A stretch of 64,000 bases of DNA from Candidatus Symbiopectobacterium sp. NZEC151 (GCF_025962655.1 NZ_JAGFPE010000008.1:1-64000); one strand, 5' to 3'; counted from the stretch's first letter, positions 38,840-49,711 are shown. Numbers and translations are program-made. The notes: a model not told the origin generated them from the sequence alone.

Positions 38840-40140
38840 GCAACGCCATGACAATGAACACCATGACAACTAACGCAATGACAATTAATAAAATAGTGGT
38901 GGTTGGGTTGGGCTATATCGGTCTGCCGACCGCGGCCGCGTTTGCCTCACGGAAAAAGCGGGTGATTGGTGTGGACGTCAACCGGCATGCGGTGGAAACC
39001 ATTAATCGCGGTGAGATTCATATTGTCGAACCCGATCTGGGAGCCATGGTGAAGGCCGCCGTGGACAACGGCTATTTGACGGCAACCCACAAACCCGAGG
39101 CGGCGGACGCCTTCCTGATCGCCGTGCCGACGCCGTTTAAAGAGGGTCATGAACCGGATTTGAGCTATGTACAGGCAGCGGCTGCGTCGATTGCACCGGT
39201 GCTGCAACCTGGCTCGCTGGTGGTGCTTGAGTCCACCTGTCCGGTTGGCGCAACGGAGCAGATGGCGGCGTGGTTGGCCGAAGCGCGGCCCGATCTGACC
39301 TTCCCGCAGCACGCGGGGGACGATGCCGATATCCATATCGCTTACTGTCCGGAGCGCGTGTTGCCCGGTCAGGTGGTGGTGGAGTTGGTGAAAAATGACC
39401 GGGTGATTGGCGGCATGACGCCAGCCTGTGCCGCGCACGCCAGCGCGTTGTACAAGATCTTTCTCGAAGGCGAGTGCGTGGAGACCGATGCGCGCACGGC
39501 CGAGATGTGTAAACTGACGGAAAACAGCTTCCGTGACGTGAATATCGCCTTTGCCAACGAACTGTCGCTGATTTGTGCCGAACAGGGTATCAACGTATGG
39601 GAGCTGATTCGTCTGGCGAATCGTCACCCGCGTGTGAATATCCTTCAGCCTGGCCCCGGCGTTGGCGGTCATTGCATCGCGGTAGACCCGTGGTTTATCG
39701 TGGCGCAAAACCCGCAGCAGGCACGTTTGATACACACGGCGCGATTGGTGAACGACGGCAAGCCGCTGTGGGTGGTCGATCGCGTCAAAATGGCGGTAGC
39801 GGATTGTCTGGTACAGAGCGGCAAACGCGCCAGCGACGTGACCATCGCCTGTTTTGGGCTGGCCTTTAAGCCAGATATTGACGATTTGCGCGAAAGCCCG
39901 GCGGTCGGGATTACCGAGATGATTGCGCAGTGGCACAGTGGCACGACGCTGGCCGTGGAGCCCAATGTGGCGGCGTTGCCGCCCCGTTTGACCGGGTTGG
40001 TCACGTTGGCGGAATTGCCGACGGCGCTGCGTGAGGCGGATGTGGTCGTGATGCTGGTCGATCACCGCGCATTCCGCGCGATAGAACCTGAAAAGATAAA
40101 ACAACAGTGGATTGTAGACACGAAAGGAGTATGGCGTTGA
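38836..40140 (+). CDS. wecC: UDP-N-acetyl-D-mannosamine dehydrogenase WecC
   Basis: This enzyme oxidises UDP-ManNAc to UDP-ManNAcA. It has an N-terminal NAD domain ([18 protein letters not shown]), the middle [18 protein letters not shown] and the catalytic Cys in [17 protein letters not shown]. From the first ATG it is 434 residues, against 420 in E. coli. The extra N-terminus, [14 protein letters not shown] before MTINK, comes from an imperfect 15-base repeat carrying five in-frame ATGs (38836, 38848, 38854, 38863, 38878). The last corresponds to the E. coli start. The first overlaps the wecB stop. Which ATG is used cannot be told from sequence. The 3' end overlaps rffG by 10 bases. Confidence 0.95.
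   Translation: MSNAMTMNTMTTNAMTINKIVVVGLGYIGLPTAAAFASRKKRVIGVDVNRHAVETINRGEIHIVEPDLGAMVKAAVDNGYLTATHKPEAADAFLIAVPTPFKEGHEPDLSYVQAAAASIAPVLQPGSLVVLESTCPVGATEQMAAWLAEARPDLTFPQHAGDDADIHIAYCPERVLPGQVVVELVKNDRVIGGMTPACAAHASALYKIFLEGECVETDARTAEMCKLTENSFRDVNIAFANELSLICAEQGINVWELIRLANRHPRVNILQPGPGVGGHCIAVDPWFIVAQNPQQARLIHTARLVNDGKPLWVVDRVKMAVADCLVQSGKRASDVTIACFGLAFKPDIDDLRESPAVGITEMIAQWHSGTTLAVEPNVAALPPRLTGLVTLAELPTALREADVVVMLVDHRAFRAIEPEKIKQQWIVDTKGVWR
38848..38892 (+). repeat. 15-bp imperfect tandem repeat at the wecC start
   Basis: There are three units, each beginning ATGACAA: 38848-38862 (ATGACAATGAACACC), 38863-38877 (ATGACAACTAACGCA) and 38878-38892 (ATGACAATTAATAAA). Each adds five codons (MTxNx) and a new potential start without shifting the frame. 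Confidence 0.8.
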
Positions 40141-41204
40141 AACGTATTTTGGTGACAGGCGGTGCAGGGTTTATTGGCTCAGCGCTGGTGCGCTATCTGG
40201 TAACGGAAACGCAGGACAGCGTGGTGGTGGTCGATAAGTTGACCTATGCCGGTAATCTGGCGTCATTGGCCCCGGTGGCGACCAGCGATCGTTTCGCGTT
40301 CGAGCAGGTTGATATCTGCGATCGTCCCGCGTTGGATCGGGTTTTTGCCGCTTATCAGCCGGATTTGGTGATGCATCTGGCGGCAGAAAGTCACGTTGAC
40401 CGCTCGATTGATGGTCCGGCGGCGTTTATTGAAACCAATATCGTCGGCACCTATCAGATGCTGGAAGCGGCGCGTCACTATTGGAACGCACTGGATGACG
40501 AGAAAAAAGCCGCCTTCCGTTTCCACCATATTTCTACCGATGAAGTGTTTGGCGATCTGCACGGCACGGACGGTCTGTTTACCGAAACCACGCCGTATGC
40601 ACCCAGCAGCCCGTATTCCGCATCCAAAGCCTCCAGCGACCATCTGGTACGCGCCTGGATGCGCACCTATGGGCTGCCGACCATCATCACCAATTGCTCC
40701 AATAACTACGGTCCTTACCACTTCCCGGAAAAATTGATTCCGCTGATGATCCTCAACGCGTTATCCGCTAAGCCGCTGCCGGTGTATGGCAACGGTGCGC
40801 AGATCCGCGACTGGCTGTTTGTTGAAGATCATGCGCGTGCGCTTTACCGCGTGGTGACGGCGGGTGAGGTCGGGGATACTTACAATATCGGTGGCCATAA
40901 CGAGCGTAAAAACCTCGATGTGGTGCATACCCTGTGCGATCTGCTGGAAGAACTGGCGCCGCAAAAACCGGCGGGTGTCACCCATTATCGCGATCTGATT
41001 ACCTATGTGACTGACCGACCCGGCCATGACATGCGCTACGCCATCGATGCCAGCAAAATGGCGCAGGAGCTGGATTGGAAACCGCAGGAGACGTTCGAAA
41101 GCGGTATGCGTAAAACGGTATTGTGGTATCTGAATAACGAAGCCTGGTGGCGCAGCGTGCAGGATGGCTCCTATACCGGAGAACGGTTGGGGCTGGACGC
41201 GTAA
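40131..41204 (+). CDS. rffG: dTDP-glucose 4,6-dehydratase RffG
   Basis: This 357-residue short-chain-dehydrogenase-type enzyme (E. coli 355) forms dTDP-4-keto-6-deoxyglucose for dTDP-Fuc4NAc synthesis. It has the NAD loop [14 protein letters not shown], the catalytic [13 protein letters not shown] and the YxxxK motif in [11 protein letters not shown]. The ribosome-binding site AAGGAG (40124-40129) is one base from ATG 40131 but seven from TTG 40137. The TTG gives the E. coli-like N-terminus (x-KRILVTGG), so it may be the true start. No rffH follows. Confidence 0.95.
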   Translation: MALKRILVTGGAGFIGSALVRYLVTETQDSVVVVDKLTYAGNLASLAPVATSDRFAFEQVDICDRPALDRVFAAYQPDLVMHLAAESHVDRSIDGPAAFIETNIVGTYQMLEAARHYWNALDDEKKAAFRFHHISTDEVFGDLHGTDGLFTETTPYAPSSPYSASKASSDHLVRAWMRTYGLPTIITNCSNNYGPYHFPEKLIPLMILNALSAKPLPVYGNGAQIRDWLFVEDHARALYRVVTAGEVGDTYNIGGHNERKNLDVVHTLCDLLEELAPQKPAGVTHYRDLITYVTDRPGHDMRYAIDASKMAQELDWKPQETFESGMRKTVLWYLNNEAWWRSVQDGSYTGERLGLDA

Positions 41205-41267
41205 TCGACGTGTTTGCCGCGCTCCTGTGTCAGTAACAGTAGCGTGCAAGCCATGACAGGAGAGGCG

Positions 41268-41987
41268 ATGACAGCCACGATCTGTGCCCATGTGTTGCCG
41301 TTAGCGTGGGAAAGCGATTTTTTCGCCCTCCCCAGCGCGCGCCTGTCGTTCAGTGATGATGCGCCAGCGCTAACGCCCGCGGCGTTGAACGCCTATGCGG
41401 TGGTGCAGGCCAACGTTTCTGCCAGCGATCTGGCGACTGTCGATGCGCTCTCTGCCGCAGGTTTCCAACTGGCAGAGAGCGAAGTGGATTTTTGCCTGCC
41501 CATCGATTCTGGCGAGGTGGCGCTTCCGGCCTGGCGCGTGGCGGATACTGCGGATATTGCGCCGTTGCGTGAGGCTGCTGCGCGCGTTTTTTCGCACAGC
41601 CGGTTTCGCGCACCCTGGTATCGCATGACGGACAGCGGTCGTTTTTATGCGCAATGGGTGGAAAACGCGGTGCGTGGCACCTTTGACGATGTTTGCCTGA
41701 TCGCACTTAACGCGCAGGGTGCGCCACTCGGTTGGGTGACGCTGCGCCAGACGCAGGAGGATCGGGCGCGCATCGGCCTTCTGGCCGCGTGGCCGGGTGC
41801 ATCCGGCGGTGTGGGCATGCCGCTTATGGCGCTGGCAAGGCACTGGTGCCAACAGCGGCACGTGGCACATCTGTGGGTGGCCACGCAGTTGGGTAATACG
41901 CGCGCGCTGCGCCTTTATCAACGCTGCGGCGCGCAGATTCATGATACGGCGCATTGGTTTTACAGGAGACCGCATGATTCCCTTTAA
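41268..41987 (+). CDS. rffC: dTDP-fucosamine acetyltransferase RffC (WecD)
   Basis: This 239-residue GNAT enzyme (E. coli 224) N-acetylates dTDP-4-amino-4,6-dideoxygalactose with acetyl-CoA. FSHSRFRAPWY, SGRFYAQWVENAVRGTFDD.CLI and ARIGLLAA..G match E. coli RffC. The C-terminal VATQLGNTRALRLYQRCGAQI is the acyl-CoA fold end. ATG 41268 has AGGAG ahead; ATG 41253 is in frame. In E. coli rffH lies between rffG and this gene; here there are only 63 non-coding bases. Confidence 0.92.
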   Translation: MTATICAHVLPLAWESDFFALPSARLSFSDDAPALTPAALNAYAVVQANVSASDLATVDALSAAGFQLAESEVDFCLPIDSGEVALPAWRVADTADIAPLREAAARVFSHSRFRAPWYRMTDSGRFYAQWVENAVRGTFDDVCLIALNAQGAPLGWVTLRQTQEDRARIGLLAAWPGASGGVGMPLMALARHWCQQRHVAHLWVATQLGNTRALRLYQRCGAQIHDTAHWFYRRPHDSL

Positions 41988-43104
41988 CGCTCCCCCGATT
42001 GTGGGTACTGAACTGGACTATATGCAGGCCGCCATGAGCAGCGGTAAGCTGTGTGGTGACGGCGGTTTTACGCGCCGCTGCCAGCAATGGTTGGAACACT
42101 ATTCTGGCAGCAAAAAGGTATTGTTAACCCCCTCCTGTACCGCATCGCTGGAGATGGCGGCCATCCTGCTGGATATTCAGCCGGGGGATGAAGTCATCAT
42201 GCCCAGCTACACCTTCGTTTCTACCGCCAATGCCTTTGTGCTGCGTGGGGCAACCATCGTGTATGTCGATGTGCGCCCGGATACGCTGAACATCGATGAA
42301 AGCAAGATTGAAGCGGCGATTACTGACAAGACCCGTGCCATCGTGCCGGTGCACTATGCCGGTGTGGCGTGCGAGATGGACGCCATTATGGCGCTGGCGG
42401 AAAAATACGATCTGTGGGTGGTGGAGGATGCTGCGCAAGGGGTGATGGCGCGCTACAAAGGGCGTCCGTTGGGGGCGATTGGTCACATTGGCTGCTTTAG
42501 TTTTCACGAAACCAAAAACTATACGTCCGGCGGTGAAGGCGGTGCCACACTGATTAACGATCCGGCGTTGGTCGAGCGGGCAGAGATCATCCGTGAAAAA
42601 GGCACCAACCGTAGCCAGTTCTTTCGCGGTCAGGCCGATAAATATACCTGGCGCGATATCGGCTCCAGCTACCTGATGGCGGATATTCAGGCTGCCTACC
42701 TGTGGGGGCAACTGGAAGCAGCCGGTCGCATCAACGAACGCCGTTTACGCCTGTGGCACAACTATTATGACGCCTTCCGCCCGCTGGCGGAGGCCGGGCG
42801 CGTTACGCGGCCCACGTTGCCGGTACACTGCCAGCACAATGCGCATCTGTTTTACCTCAAGCTGCGCGATATTGACGATCGCGCTGCGTTTATTCACGAC
42901 ATGAAGGAGGCGGAAATTCTGACGGTGTTTCACTATATTCCGCTGCATACGTCTCCTGCGGGACTGCGCTTCGGGCGGTTTTCCGGGGAAGACCGTTATA
43001 CCACGCGGGAAAGCGAGCGGCTGGTCCGGTTGCCGCTGTTTTACAATCTGTCTGATATCAATCAGCGCACGGTGATCAACACCATCCTGAGTTTCTTTTC
43101 CTGA
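41974..43104 (+). CDS. rffA: dTDP-4-amino-4,6-dideoxygalactose transaminase RffA (WecE)
   Basis: This 376-residue DegT/DnrJ/EryC1 PLP aminotransferase has the E. coli length and makes dTDP-Fuc4N from the 4-keto sugar and glutamate. The PLP lysine is in CFSFHETKNYTSGGEGG; LTPSCTASLEMAA and VEDAAQGV are family blocks. ATG 41974 follows AGGAG, and the gene overlaps rffC by 14 bases. The frame is open upstream to 41797 inside rffC, but that part is not homologous. Confidence 0.96.
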   Translation: MIPFNAPPIVGTELDYMQAAMSSGKLCGDGGFTRRCQQWLEHYSGSKKVLLTPSCTASLEMAAILLDIQPGDEVIMPSYTFVSTANAFVLRGATIVYVDVRPDTLNIDESKIEAAITDKTRAIVPVHYAGVACEMDAIMALAEKYDLWVVEDAAQGVMARYKGRPLGAIGHIGCFSFHETKNYTSGGEGGATLINDPALVERAEIIREKGTNRSQFFRGQADKYTWRDIGSSYLMADIQAAYLWGQLEAAGRINERRLRLWHNYYDAFRPLAEAGRVTRPTLPVHCQHNAHLFYLKLRDIDDRAAFIHDMKEAEILTVFHYIPLHTSPAGLRFGRFSGEDRYTTRESERLVRLPLFYNLSDINQRTVINTILSFFS

Positions 43105-43105
43105 T

Positions 43106-44356
43106 ATGTCATTGGCAAGAGCGTCCTTATGGACGGCGGGTTCGACGCTGGTCAAAATCGCCATTGGCCTGGTGGTGATCAAATTGCTGGCGGTGTACTT
43201 CGGTCCGAGCGGCGTGGGGCTGGCGGGGAATTACCGCCAACTGATCACCGTGTTGGGCGTGCTGTCAGGCGCGGGAATATTTAATGGCGTGATCATGCTG
43301 GTGGCGCGCCATCAGCCTGAGCCTGAGCCGTTGCGACAGGTGTTGGGGACGTCAGCGACGCTGATTGCGCTCTTTTCATCGGCGTTAGCGCTCCTCTTTG
43401 TGTTGGCGGCCGGGCCGATAGCCACGGCGCTGTTTGGCGACGATCGCTATCGTGACGTGATCCGCCTGCTGGCGCTGTTGCAAATGGGCATTGCCTGCGC
43501 CAACTTCTTTTTGGCTATCCTGAAAGGGTATCGGGACGCACAGGGCAATGCGCTGGCGATTGTCAGCGGCAGCCTGATTGGGCTGGTGGCGTTTGTTGCC
43601 TGCTTTTTGCTGGGAGGGTACGCCGGTGCGTTGGTCGGGTTGGCGCTGGTCCCGGCGTTGATTACGCTGCCCGCCGGTGTGTTGCTGTGGCGGCGCACCC
43701 CCTTGCGTTGGCAGCATCTGCGTCCGCTATGGGACCGTGCGTTTGCCACGCAGTTAGGCAAATTTACCCTGATGGCGGTGATGACGGCGGTGACGGTGCC
43801 CGTCGCCTATATCATGATGCGTAACCTGCTTGCGGCGCATGCCGGGTGGGAGGCGGTCGGCTTGTGGCAGGGGGTGAGCACGATATCCGATGCCTACCTG
43901 CAATTTATCACGGCGGCGTTTTCGGTCTATTTGCTACCGACGCTGGCGCGATTGCAGGAAAAACCGGCGATTGCGCGAGAAGTAGGCCGCGCGTTGCGGT
44001 TTGTTTTCCCGGCGGTGGCTGCCGCCAGTCTCGCGATTTGGTTACTGCGCGATGTGGCAATCTGGCTGCTGTTTTCCCCGCAGTTTGTGCCGATGCGCGA
44101 TCTCTTTGCCTGGCAACTGGTGGGTGATGTGATGAAAGTGGGGGCCTATGTCTTTGGTTATCTGGTGATTGCCAAAGCGGCGCTGCGCTTTTATCTGCTG
44201 GCGGAACTGAGCCAGTTTCTGTTGCTGAGTGGTTTCTCCCAGTGGTTGATTACGCGCCACGGCGCATTGGGGGCCACGCAAGCCTATATGTGGACCTATG
44301 TGGTTTACTTTTTCCTGTGCTGTTGTGTTTTTCTTATTTATCGTAGGCGACCATGA
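43106..44356 (+). CDS. wzxE: lipid III flippase WzxE
   Basis: This 416-residue protein has the E. coli length and belongs to the MOP/polysaccharide transporter superfamily, with 12 or more hydrophobic segments. It moves undecaprenyl-linked ECA trisaccharide to the periplasmic face. The N-terminus [17 protein letters not shown] and the [16 protein letters not shown] region fit the family. It starts one base after rffA and its stop overlaps the wecF start (ATGA). Confidence 0.95.
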   Translation: MSLARASLWTAGSTLVKIAIGLVVIKLLAVYFGPSGVGLAGNYRQLITVLGVLSGAGIFNGVIMLVARHQPEPEPLRQVLGTSATLIALFSSALALLFVLAAGPIATALFGDDRYRDVIRLLALLQMGIACANFFLAILKGYRDAQGNALAIVSGSLIGLVAFVACFLLGGYAGALVGLALVPALITLPAGVLLWRRTPLRWQHLRPLWDRAFATQLGKFTLMAVMTAVTVPVAYIMMRNLLAAHAGWEAVGLWQGVSTISDAYLQFITAAFSVYLLPTLARLQEKPAIAREVGRALRFVFPAVAAASLAIWLLRDVAIWLLFSPQFVPMRDLFAWQLVGDVMKVGAYVFGYLVIAKAALRFYLLAELSQFLLLSGFSQWLITRHGALGATQAYMWTYVVYFFLCCCVFLIYRRRP

Positions 44357-45438
44357 CGACACTGATTCACGTGCTGGGATCGGATATCCCGCATCATAAC
44401 CAGACGCTGCTGCGCTTCTTCCACGACGTGCTGGCAACGCAGCTGCCTGCGCCCGTGGTCACGCATTTTATGGTGGTATCCGGTGATGAACGCTTGCAGC
44501 AGGCTTTTCCGGGGCTGACCTTAACCTGCTATGCCGATAAACGCGCGCTGGCGCAGGCGGTGGTGACGCGGGCGCGGGCCGATCGGCAGACGCGGTTCTT
44601 TTTCCACGGACAGTTCAATCCGTGGATTTGGCTGGCGCTGTTGGGGCGACGTATCAAACCGGCCCAGGCCTATTGGCATGTGTGGGGTGCGGATCTGTAT
44701 GAAGAGGCCACACAGTGGAAGCATCGCGTGTTTTACCTGCTGCGTCGCATGGCGCAGGGACGGATAGGGCATGTCTTTGCCACGCGTGGCGATCTGGATT
44801 TCTATCGGCAGCGGCATGCTGACGTGCCTGCCTCGCTGCTTTACTTCCCCACCAAAATGAATCCGGCGCTGACGGAAGAAACCGTGACCAAACCGCTGGC
44901 CGGGCCGATGACGGTGCTGGTGGGCAATTCCGGCGATAGCAGCAATCGGCACATCGAAGCGCTGCGGGCCATTCATCAGCAACTGGGGTCGCAGGTGCGG
45001 GTGATTGTCCCCATGGGATATCCGGCGAACAACCAAGACTACATCAATCAGGTGGCGCAGGAAGGTGAAACGCTGTTTGGCCCGAAACAGTTTCAGTTGC
45101 TGCGTGAACAGTTGGCGTTCGACGATTACCTGAACCTATTGCGCAGTTGCGATCTTGGCGTATTTATCTTCCCGCGTCAGCAAGGCATTGGTACGCTTTG
45201 CCTGCTGATTCAGTGCGGGGTGCCCTTTGTGATCAGTCGACAGAACCCCTTCTGGCAGGATCTGGCCGAACAGCATTTACCGGTGCTGTTTTACGGCGAT
45301 ACCTTGACGGAAGCGGTGGTGCGTGAAGCGCAACGCCAGCTCGCGAGCGTGGATCAACGTCGCATCGCGTTCTTCCAGCCTAACTATCAGCAAGGCTGGC
45401 ACGATGCCTTGACGTTGGCGGCGGAGACGAAACGATGA
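44353..45438 (+). CDS. wecF: Fuc4NAc transferase WecF (RffT)
   Basis: This 361-residue GT56 glycosyltransferase (E. coli 359) adds Fuc4NAc from dTDP-Fuc4NAc to lipid II, giving lipid III. Recognisable blocks are [56 protein letters not shown] and [19 protein letters not shown]. It is soluble or peripheral, with no membrane segment. Four-base ATGA overlaps join it to wzxE and wzyE. Confidence 0.95.
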   Translation: MTTLIHVLGSDIPHHNQTLLRFFHDVLATQLPAPVVTHFMVVSGDERLQQAFPGLTLTCYADKRALAQAVVTRARADRQTRFFFHGQFNPWIWLALLGRRIKPAQAYWHVWGADLYEEATQWKHRVFYLLRRMAQGRIGHVFATRGDLDFYRQRHADVPASLLYFPTKMNPALTEETVTKPLAGPMTVLVGNSGDSSNRHIEALRAIHQQLGSQVRVIVPMGYPANNQDYINQVAQEGETLFGPKQFQLLREQLAFDDYLNLLRSCDLGVFIFPRQQGIGTLCLLIQCGVPFVISRQNPFWQDLAEQHLPVLFYGDTLTEAVVREAQRQLASVDQRRIAFFQPNYQQGWHDALTLAAETKR

Positions 45439-46808
45439 CACAGGGTGAATTCGGCGGCTTGGTCGTGGTGTATCTGTTTGCCGTCTGCTTTATTCTTTTT
45501 TTGACCTGGAAGGAGTTTCGTCGCGTACGCTTTAACTTTAACGTACTGTTCTCCATCCTGTTTCTGCTGACGTTTTATTTCGGTTTTCCTTTTACCTGCC
45601 TGCTGGCGTTCAAATTCAATGTGGCGGTGGTGCCTGCGACCTATCTGCTTCAGGCGCTGCTGTCGGCCACCGCGTTTTACGCCATCTATTACGTGACCTA
45701 TAAAACCCGACTGAGGGAGCAGCGCAGGCCGCCCGGTGAGTCATGGCTCGTGATGAATCGCGTTGAAACGCACCTGACGTGGCTATTGCTGGCGCTGGTG
45801 GCCGTGGTAACAGTGGCTATCTTCTTTATCAACAACGGTTTTTTGCTGTTTAAACTGCGCTCCTACAGCCAGATTTTTTCCAGCGAAGTATCCGGTGTCG
45901 CCTTAAAGCGCTTCTTCTATTTCTTCATCCCCGCGATGCTGGTGGTCTATTTCCTGCACCAGACGCGCCGTGCCTGGCTGCTGTTTCTGGTGGGCACCGT
46001 CGGGTTCGGAATACTGACCTACCTGATTGTCGGCGGTACGCGAGCCAATATCATTATCGCTTTTGCCCTGTTCTTGTTTATTGGCATCCAGCGCGGTTGG
46101 ATCACGCTGTGGATGCTGGCGGCGGCGGGTGCGGTGAGCGTTACCGCCATGTTCTGGCTGGCGTTAAAGCGCTACAGTCTGGACGTGAGCGGTGCGGAGG
46201 CGTTTTACACCTTCCTGTATCTGACGCGCGACACCTTCTCTCCGTGGGAAAATCTGGCACTGCTGTGGCAACACTACGATGACATCGAATTTCAAGGGCT
46301 AGCCCCCATCGTGCGTGATTTTTACGTGTTTATTCCGTCCTGGCTGTGGCCCGCGCGCCCTAATCTGGTGCTCAACAGCGCTAACTATTTCACCTGGGAA
46401 GTGCTCAATAACCACTCCGGGTTGGCGATTTCGCCGACGCTGCTGGGATCGCTGGTGGTGATGGGTGGCGTGCTGTTTATTCCGCTCGGCGCCATTGTAG
46501 TGGGCCTGATCGTCAAGTGGTTTGATGCCCTGTATGAATCGGGCCGTCGCAGCCAGAATCGCTACAGCGCGGCGGTGCTGCAAAGTTTCTGCTTTGGTGC
46601 CATCTTTAACCTGATGGTGCTGGTACGAGAAGGCGGCGATGCTTTCGTGTCACGCGTGGTGTTTTTTATCCTGGTGTTTGGGTTGTGCGTGCTGGTGGCG
46701 AAGTTGCTGTACTGGCTGTTTGAACGTGCGGGCCTGATTCGCCAGCGTTGGGCGCGTTCGCCATCCGTAGCGGCCACCTTGGCCCCACACACTCCGGATA
46801 CGCCATAA
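45435..46808 (+). CDS. wzyE: ECA polymerase WzyE
   Basis: This 457-residue inner-membrane polymerase (E. coli 450) has about 11 membrane segments and a large periplasmic loop around residues 260-330 ([46 protein letters not shown]). It joins ECA repeats in the periplasm, with length set by WzzE. The C-terminal tail beyond the last membrane segment ([16 protein letters not shown]) is not part of the conserved core. Confidence 0.94.
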   Translation: MTQGEFGGLVVVYLFAVCFILFLTWKEFRRVRFNFNVLFSILFLLTFYFGFPFTCLLAFKFNVAVVPATYLLQALLSATAFYAIYYVTYKTRLREQRRPPGESWLVMNRVETHLTWLLLALVAVVTVAIFFINNGFLLFKLRSYSQIFSSEVSGVALKRFFYFFIPAMLVVYFLHQTRRAWLLFLVGTVGFGILTYLIVGGTRANIIIAFALFLFIGIQRGWITLWMLAAAGAVSVTAMFWLALKRYSLDVSGAEAFYTFLYLTRDTFSPWENLALLWQHYDDIEFQGLAPIVRDFYVFIPSWLWPARPNLVLNSANYFTWEVLNNHSGLAISPTLLGSLVVMGGVLFIPLGAIVVGLIVKWFDALYESGRRSQNRYSAAVLQSFCFGAIFNLMVLVREGGDAFVSRVVFFILVFGLCVLVAKLLYWLFERAGLIRQRWARSPSVAATLAPHTPDTP

Positions 46809-46817
46809 GGAACCCTC

Positions 46818-47558
46818 ATGGAAAACCCCGCTTCTGTCCCGCTTTATCGCATTCGCAATATCCCACTGCACGGGTTTGCGGATCAAGCCGCCTGTCTGGC
46901 CTACCTTTTTGCCGAGGGAGAGGTAAAAACCGGTACGTTAGTGGCAATCAATGCCGAGAAAGTGTTGGCGGCCGAGCAGGATAAACCGCTGTGGGATCTG
47001 ATTGCCGAGGCCGAATACAAGTATGCCGACGGCATCAGTATTGTGCGCGCCATCAGGCGTAAATATCCGCAGGCGGAGGTAACGCGTGTCGCCGGGGCCG
47101 ATCTGTGGGAGGCGCTGATGCAAAAAGCCGGTGCTGAAGGCACCCCGGTTTTTTTGCTGGGCGGAAAACCGGCGATACTGCGCCAGACCGAAGAGAAACT
47201 GCGGGCGCAGTGGCAGGTGAATATCGTTGGCAGCCAGGATGGTTATTTCCCGTCGGAACAGCGCGATGCGGTGTTTGAGCGGGTGCGCGCCAGCGGGGCG
47301 CGTATCGTTACGGTTGCCATGGGATCCCCTCGCCAGGAGATACTGATGCGTGACTGCCGTCGTTACCATCCGCAGGCGCTGTATATGGGCGTGGGAGGCA
47401 CTTACGACGTTTTCACTGGACACGTGAAACGCGCGCCTCTGGCGTGGCAGCGCTTAGGGCTTGAATGGCTTTACCGGCTGTTGAGCCAACCCAGCCGCAT
47501 TACGCGTCAGATTAAGCTATTAAAATTCCTCGCCTACTACTTTAGCGGACGCCTGTAA
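46818..47558 (+). CDS. wecG: UDP-ManNAcA transferase WecG (RffM)
   Basis: This 246-residue GT26 enzyme has the E. coli length and adds ManNAcA to lipid I, giving lipid II. Conserved blocks are [59 protein letters not shown] and [18 protein letters not shown]. It is the last gene of the ECA operon. No intrinsic terminator is visible in the 220 bases before yifK. Confidence 0.96.
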   Translation: MENPASVPLYRIRNIPLHGFADQAACLAYLFAEGEVKTGTLVAINAEKVLAAEQDKPLWDLIAEAEYKYADGISIVRAIRRKYPQAEVTRVAGADLWEALMQKAGAEGTPVFLLGGKPAILRQTEEKLRAQWQVNIVGSQDGYFPSEQRDAVFERVRASGARIVTVAMGSPRQEILMRDCRRYHPQALYMGVGGTYDVFTGHVKRAPLAWQRLGLEWLYRLLSQPSRITRQIKLLKFLAYYFSGRL

Positions 47559-47699
47559 CGGCGTTACGCTCTGCCTAGCCATCGCTATTTGTTATGACAA
47601 TCGGCTCTTAAAACAAAATTGTTATTCCCATTTGATTTTAAATGACTATTTGCTAATCAGGAAAAAATGCAGAAGGATATGCTGCCGAAAATGCACTAA

Positions 47700-47747
47700 C
47701 CCGCTCGAAAGCGGGATGGGCACACTACAACCCGGTATGAAACCGGG
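47700..47747 (+). promoter_or_regulatory. twin hairpins in the yifK leader
   Basis: CCCGCT-cgaa-AGCGGG (47700-47715) and CCCGGT-atgaa-ACCGGG (47731-47747) lie 31 bases and more before the yifK ATG, behind an AT-rich stretch (47590-47690) that should contain the promoter. E. coli yifK is known to be repressed by Lrp and the small RNA GcvB. These hairpins flank the region where a small RNA would pair. Role inferred. Confidence 0.5.
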
Positions 47748-47778
47748 AGGAAAACACAACATTTAAGACTGAGGATCT

Positions 47779-49173
47779 ATGGCTAACGAGGAAGAATCAC
47801 AAGGCAAGCTTCACCGCGGGCTTGAGGCGCGACATATTGAGCTGATCGCGCTTGGCGGAACGATTGGCGTTGGGTTGTTTATGGGCGCGGCGAGCGCATT
47901 GAAGTGGGCCGGGCCGTCTGTGCTGCTGGCGTATATCGTCGCCGGGATATTCGTTTTCTTTATCATGCGCTCAATGGGCGAAATGCTCTATATGGAACCG
48001 GTCACCGGCTCCTTTGCCGTGTATGCGCATAAATACATGAGCCCGTTCTTTGGTTATCTCACCGCGTGGGGCTACTGGTTTATGTGGATGGCGGTCGGGA
48101 TTTCCGAAATCACCGCTATCGGCGTTTACGTGCAGTACTGGTTCCCGGAGCTGCCGCAGTGGATCCCCGCTATCGTGTGCGTGGCGCTGGTAGCGCTGGC
48201 CAACCTGGCCGCAGTGCGTCTGTACGGAGAAATCGAGTTCTGGTTTGCCATGATTAAAATCACCACCATTATCGTGATGATTGTCGTCGGCGTTGGCATT
48301 ATCTTTTTTGGTATTGGTAACCATGGTCAGGCGACCGGCTTTGCCAATTTGACTGAGCACGGCGGCTTCCTGGCCGGTGGTTGGAAAGGGCTGTTGTTTG
48401 CGCTGTGTCTGGTGGTGGCCTCTTATCAGGGCGTTGAGCTGGTCGGGATCACCGCCGGTGAAGCCAAGAACCCTAAAATTACCCTGCGTCGCGCGATTAA
48501 CAACATCCTGTGGCGTATTCTGATTTTCTACGTGGGTGCCATTTTTATCATCGTCACCATTTTCCCGTGGAATGAAATTGGCACCGCCGGCAGCCCGTTT
48601 GTGCTGACCTTTGCCAAAATCGGGATTACCGCCGCAGCCGGTATCATCAACTTTGTGGTGCTGACCGCTGCGCTTTCAGGCTGTAACAGCGGGATGTACA
48701 GCTGTGGGCGTATGCTTTATTCACTGGCAAACAACCGTCAGCTACCGGCCTGGATAGGTAAAGTCACGGTCAGCGGCGTGCCTGCGGCAGGTGTTGCTGT
48801 CTCTATTGTTTGTCTGCTGCTAGGCTCGGCGCTAAACTACATTATCCCCAACCCGGAAAAAGTGTTCGTCTATGTCTACAGCGCCAGCGTGCTGCCGGGC
48901 ATGGTGCCATGGTTTGTGGTGCTGATAAGCCAAATACGCTTTCGTCAGCAGCATCAGGCGCAATTGGCGGGTCATCCGTTCAAATCCGTGCTGTTTCCGT
49001 GGGTGAACTACCTGACCATGGCCTTTTTGCTGTGTGTACTGGTGGGAATGTATATCAATGAAGACACGCGGATGTCATTATTGGTCGGCGTCGCGTTTCT
49101 CGCCGCCGTTAGCGTGATTTATGCCGTGCTGGAAGGGCGTAAAAAACAGGCATTAACGGCACCTGAAGCCTGA
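47779..49173 (+). CDS. yifK: threonine/serine permease YifK (ThrP)
   Basis: This 464-residue APC-family amino acid permease (E. coli 461) has 12 hydrophobic segments. [37 protein letters not shown] and the [19 protein letters not shown] loop are nearly identical to E. coli YifK, which has been reported to import threonine and serine with protons. It lies between wecG and the tRNA cluster, as in E. coli. Confidence 0.95.
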   Translation: MANEEESQGKLHRGLEARHIELIALGGTIGVGLFMGAASALKWAGPSVLLAYIVAGIFVFFIMRSMGEMLYMEPVTGSFAVYAHKYMSPFFGYLTAWGYWFMWMAVGISEITAIGVYVQYWFPELPQWIPAIVCVALVALANLAAVRLYGEIEFWFAMIKITTIIVMIVVGVGIIFFGIGNHGQATGFANLTEHGGFLAGGWKGLLFALCLVVASYQGVELVGITAGEAKNPKITLRRAINNILWRILIFYVGAIFIIVTIFPWNEIGTAGSPFVLTFAKIGITAAAGIINFVVLTAALSGCNSGMYSCGRMLYSLANNRQLPAWIGKVTVSGVPAAGVAVSIVCLLLGSALNYIIPNPEKVFVYVYSASVLPGMVPWFVVLISQIRFRQQHQAQLAGHPFKSVLFPWVNYLTMAFLLCVLVGMYINEDTRMSLLVGVAFLAAVSVIYAVLEGRKKQALTAPEA

Positions 49174-49262
49174 TTAATGGGTGGGGAGAGTCACTGGCTG
49201 TGTGTTTTCGATACGAAATGCGCAAAGCATAAGCAAACGCATCATTTCGATAAAAAAAGCAC

Positions 49263-49291
49263 TAGACAGGCAGAGATTAAATCCGTACTAT
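49263..49291 (+). promoter_or_regulatory. promoter of the argX-hisR-leuT-proM operon
   Basis: TAGACA (49263-49268) and TACTAT (49286-49291) are separated by exactly 17 bases. They are followed by a C-rich discriminator (CCCCACCCGC), the type found at stringently controlled stable-RNA promoters. The first tRNA starts about 14 bases after the expected transcription start. Confidence 0.75.
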
Positions 49292-49312
49292 CCCCACCCG
49301 CAACGGCGCTAT

Positions 49313-49389
<77 letters not shown>

Positions 49390-49470
49390 TTCATTGTGTG
49401 CAAGAGCTGCGGTGGTACAATTCACCGTAAGGGAAGTACCGGTTTTATCGTTAGTTGTAAGCAGTACATT

Positions 49471-49547
49471 GGTGGCTATAGCTCAGTTGGTAGAGCCCTG
49501 GATTGTGATTCCAGTTGTCGTGGGTTCGAGTCCCATTAGCCACCCCA
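49471..49547 (+). tRNA. hisR: tRNA-His (GTG)
   Basis: This is a 77-base tRNA with the extra 5' G(-1) opposite C73 that is unique to tRNA-His. The acceptor is GTGGCTA/TAGCCAC and the anticodon loop TTGTGAT gives GTG. It is virtually identical to E. coli hisR. Confidence 0.97.
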
Positions 49548-49570
49548 GATTCAGATGTTCGTGAATGTAT

Positions 49571-49656
49571 GCGAAGGTGGCGGAATTGGTAGACGCGCTA
49601 GCTTCAGGTGTTAGTGTCCTTCGGACGTGAGGGTTCAAGTCCCTCTCTTCGCACCA
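49571..49656 (+). tRNA. leuT: tRNA-Leu (CAG)
   Basis: This 86-base class II tRNA has a long variable arm (GTGTCCTTCGGACGT region). The anticodon loop TTCAGGT gives CAG, the acceptor is GCGAAGG/CTTCGC with a terminal wobble, and CCA is encoded. It reads the frequent CUG codon. Confidence 0.97.
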
Positions 49657-49711
49657 ACGAACGTCATCAACATTCAGTGTGTTTACACTGATAACGTTGA
49701 AAAAAGTATTT

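Noticed and set aside
38947-40104. 385-codon open frame antisense to wecC
   Set aside because: It lies wholly inside a well-supported gene, is rich in His/Arg/Gln as typical of antisense frames in GC-rich genes, and has no homology I recognise.
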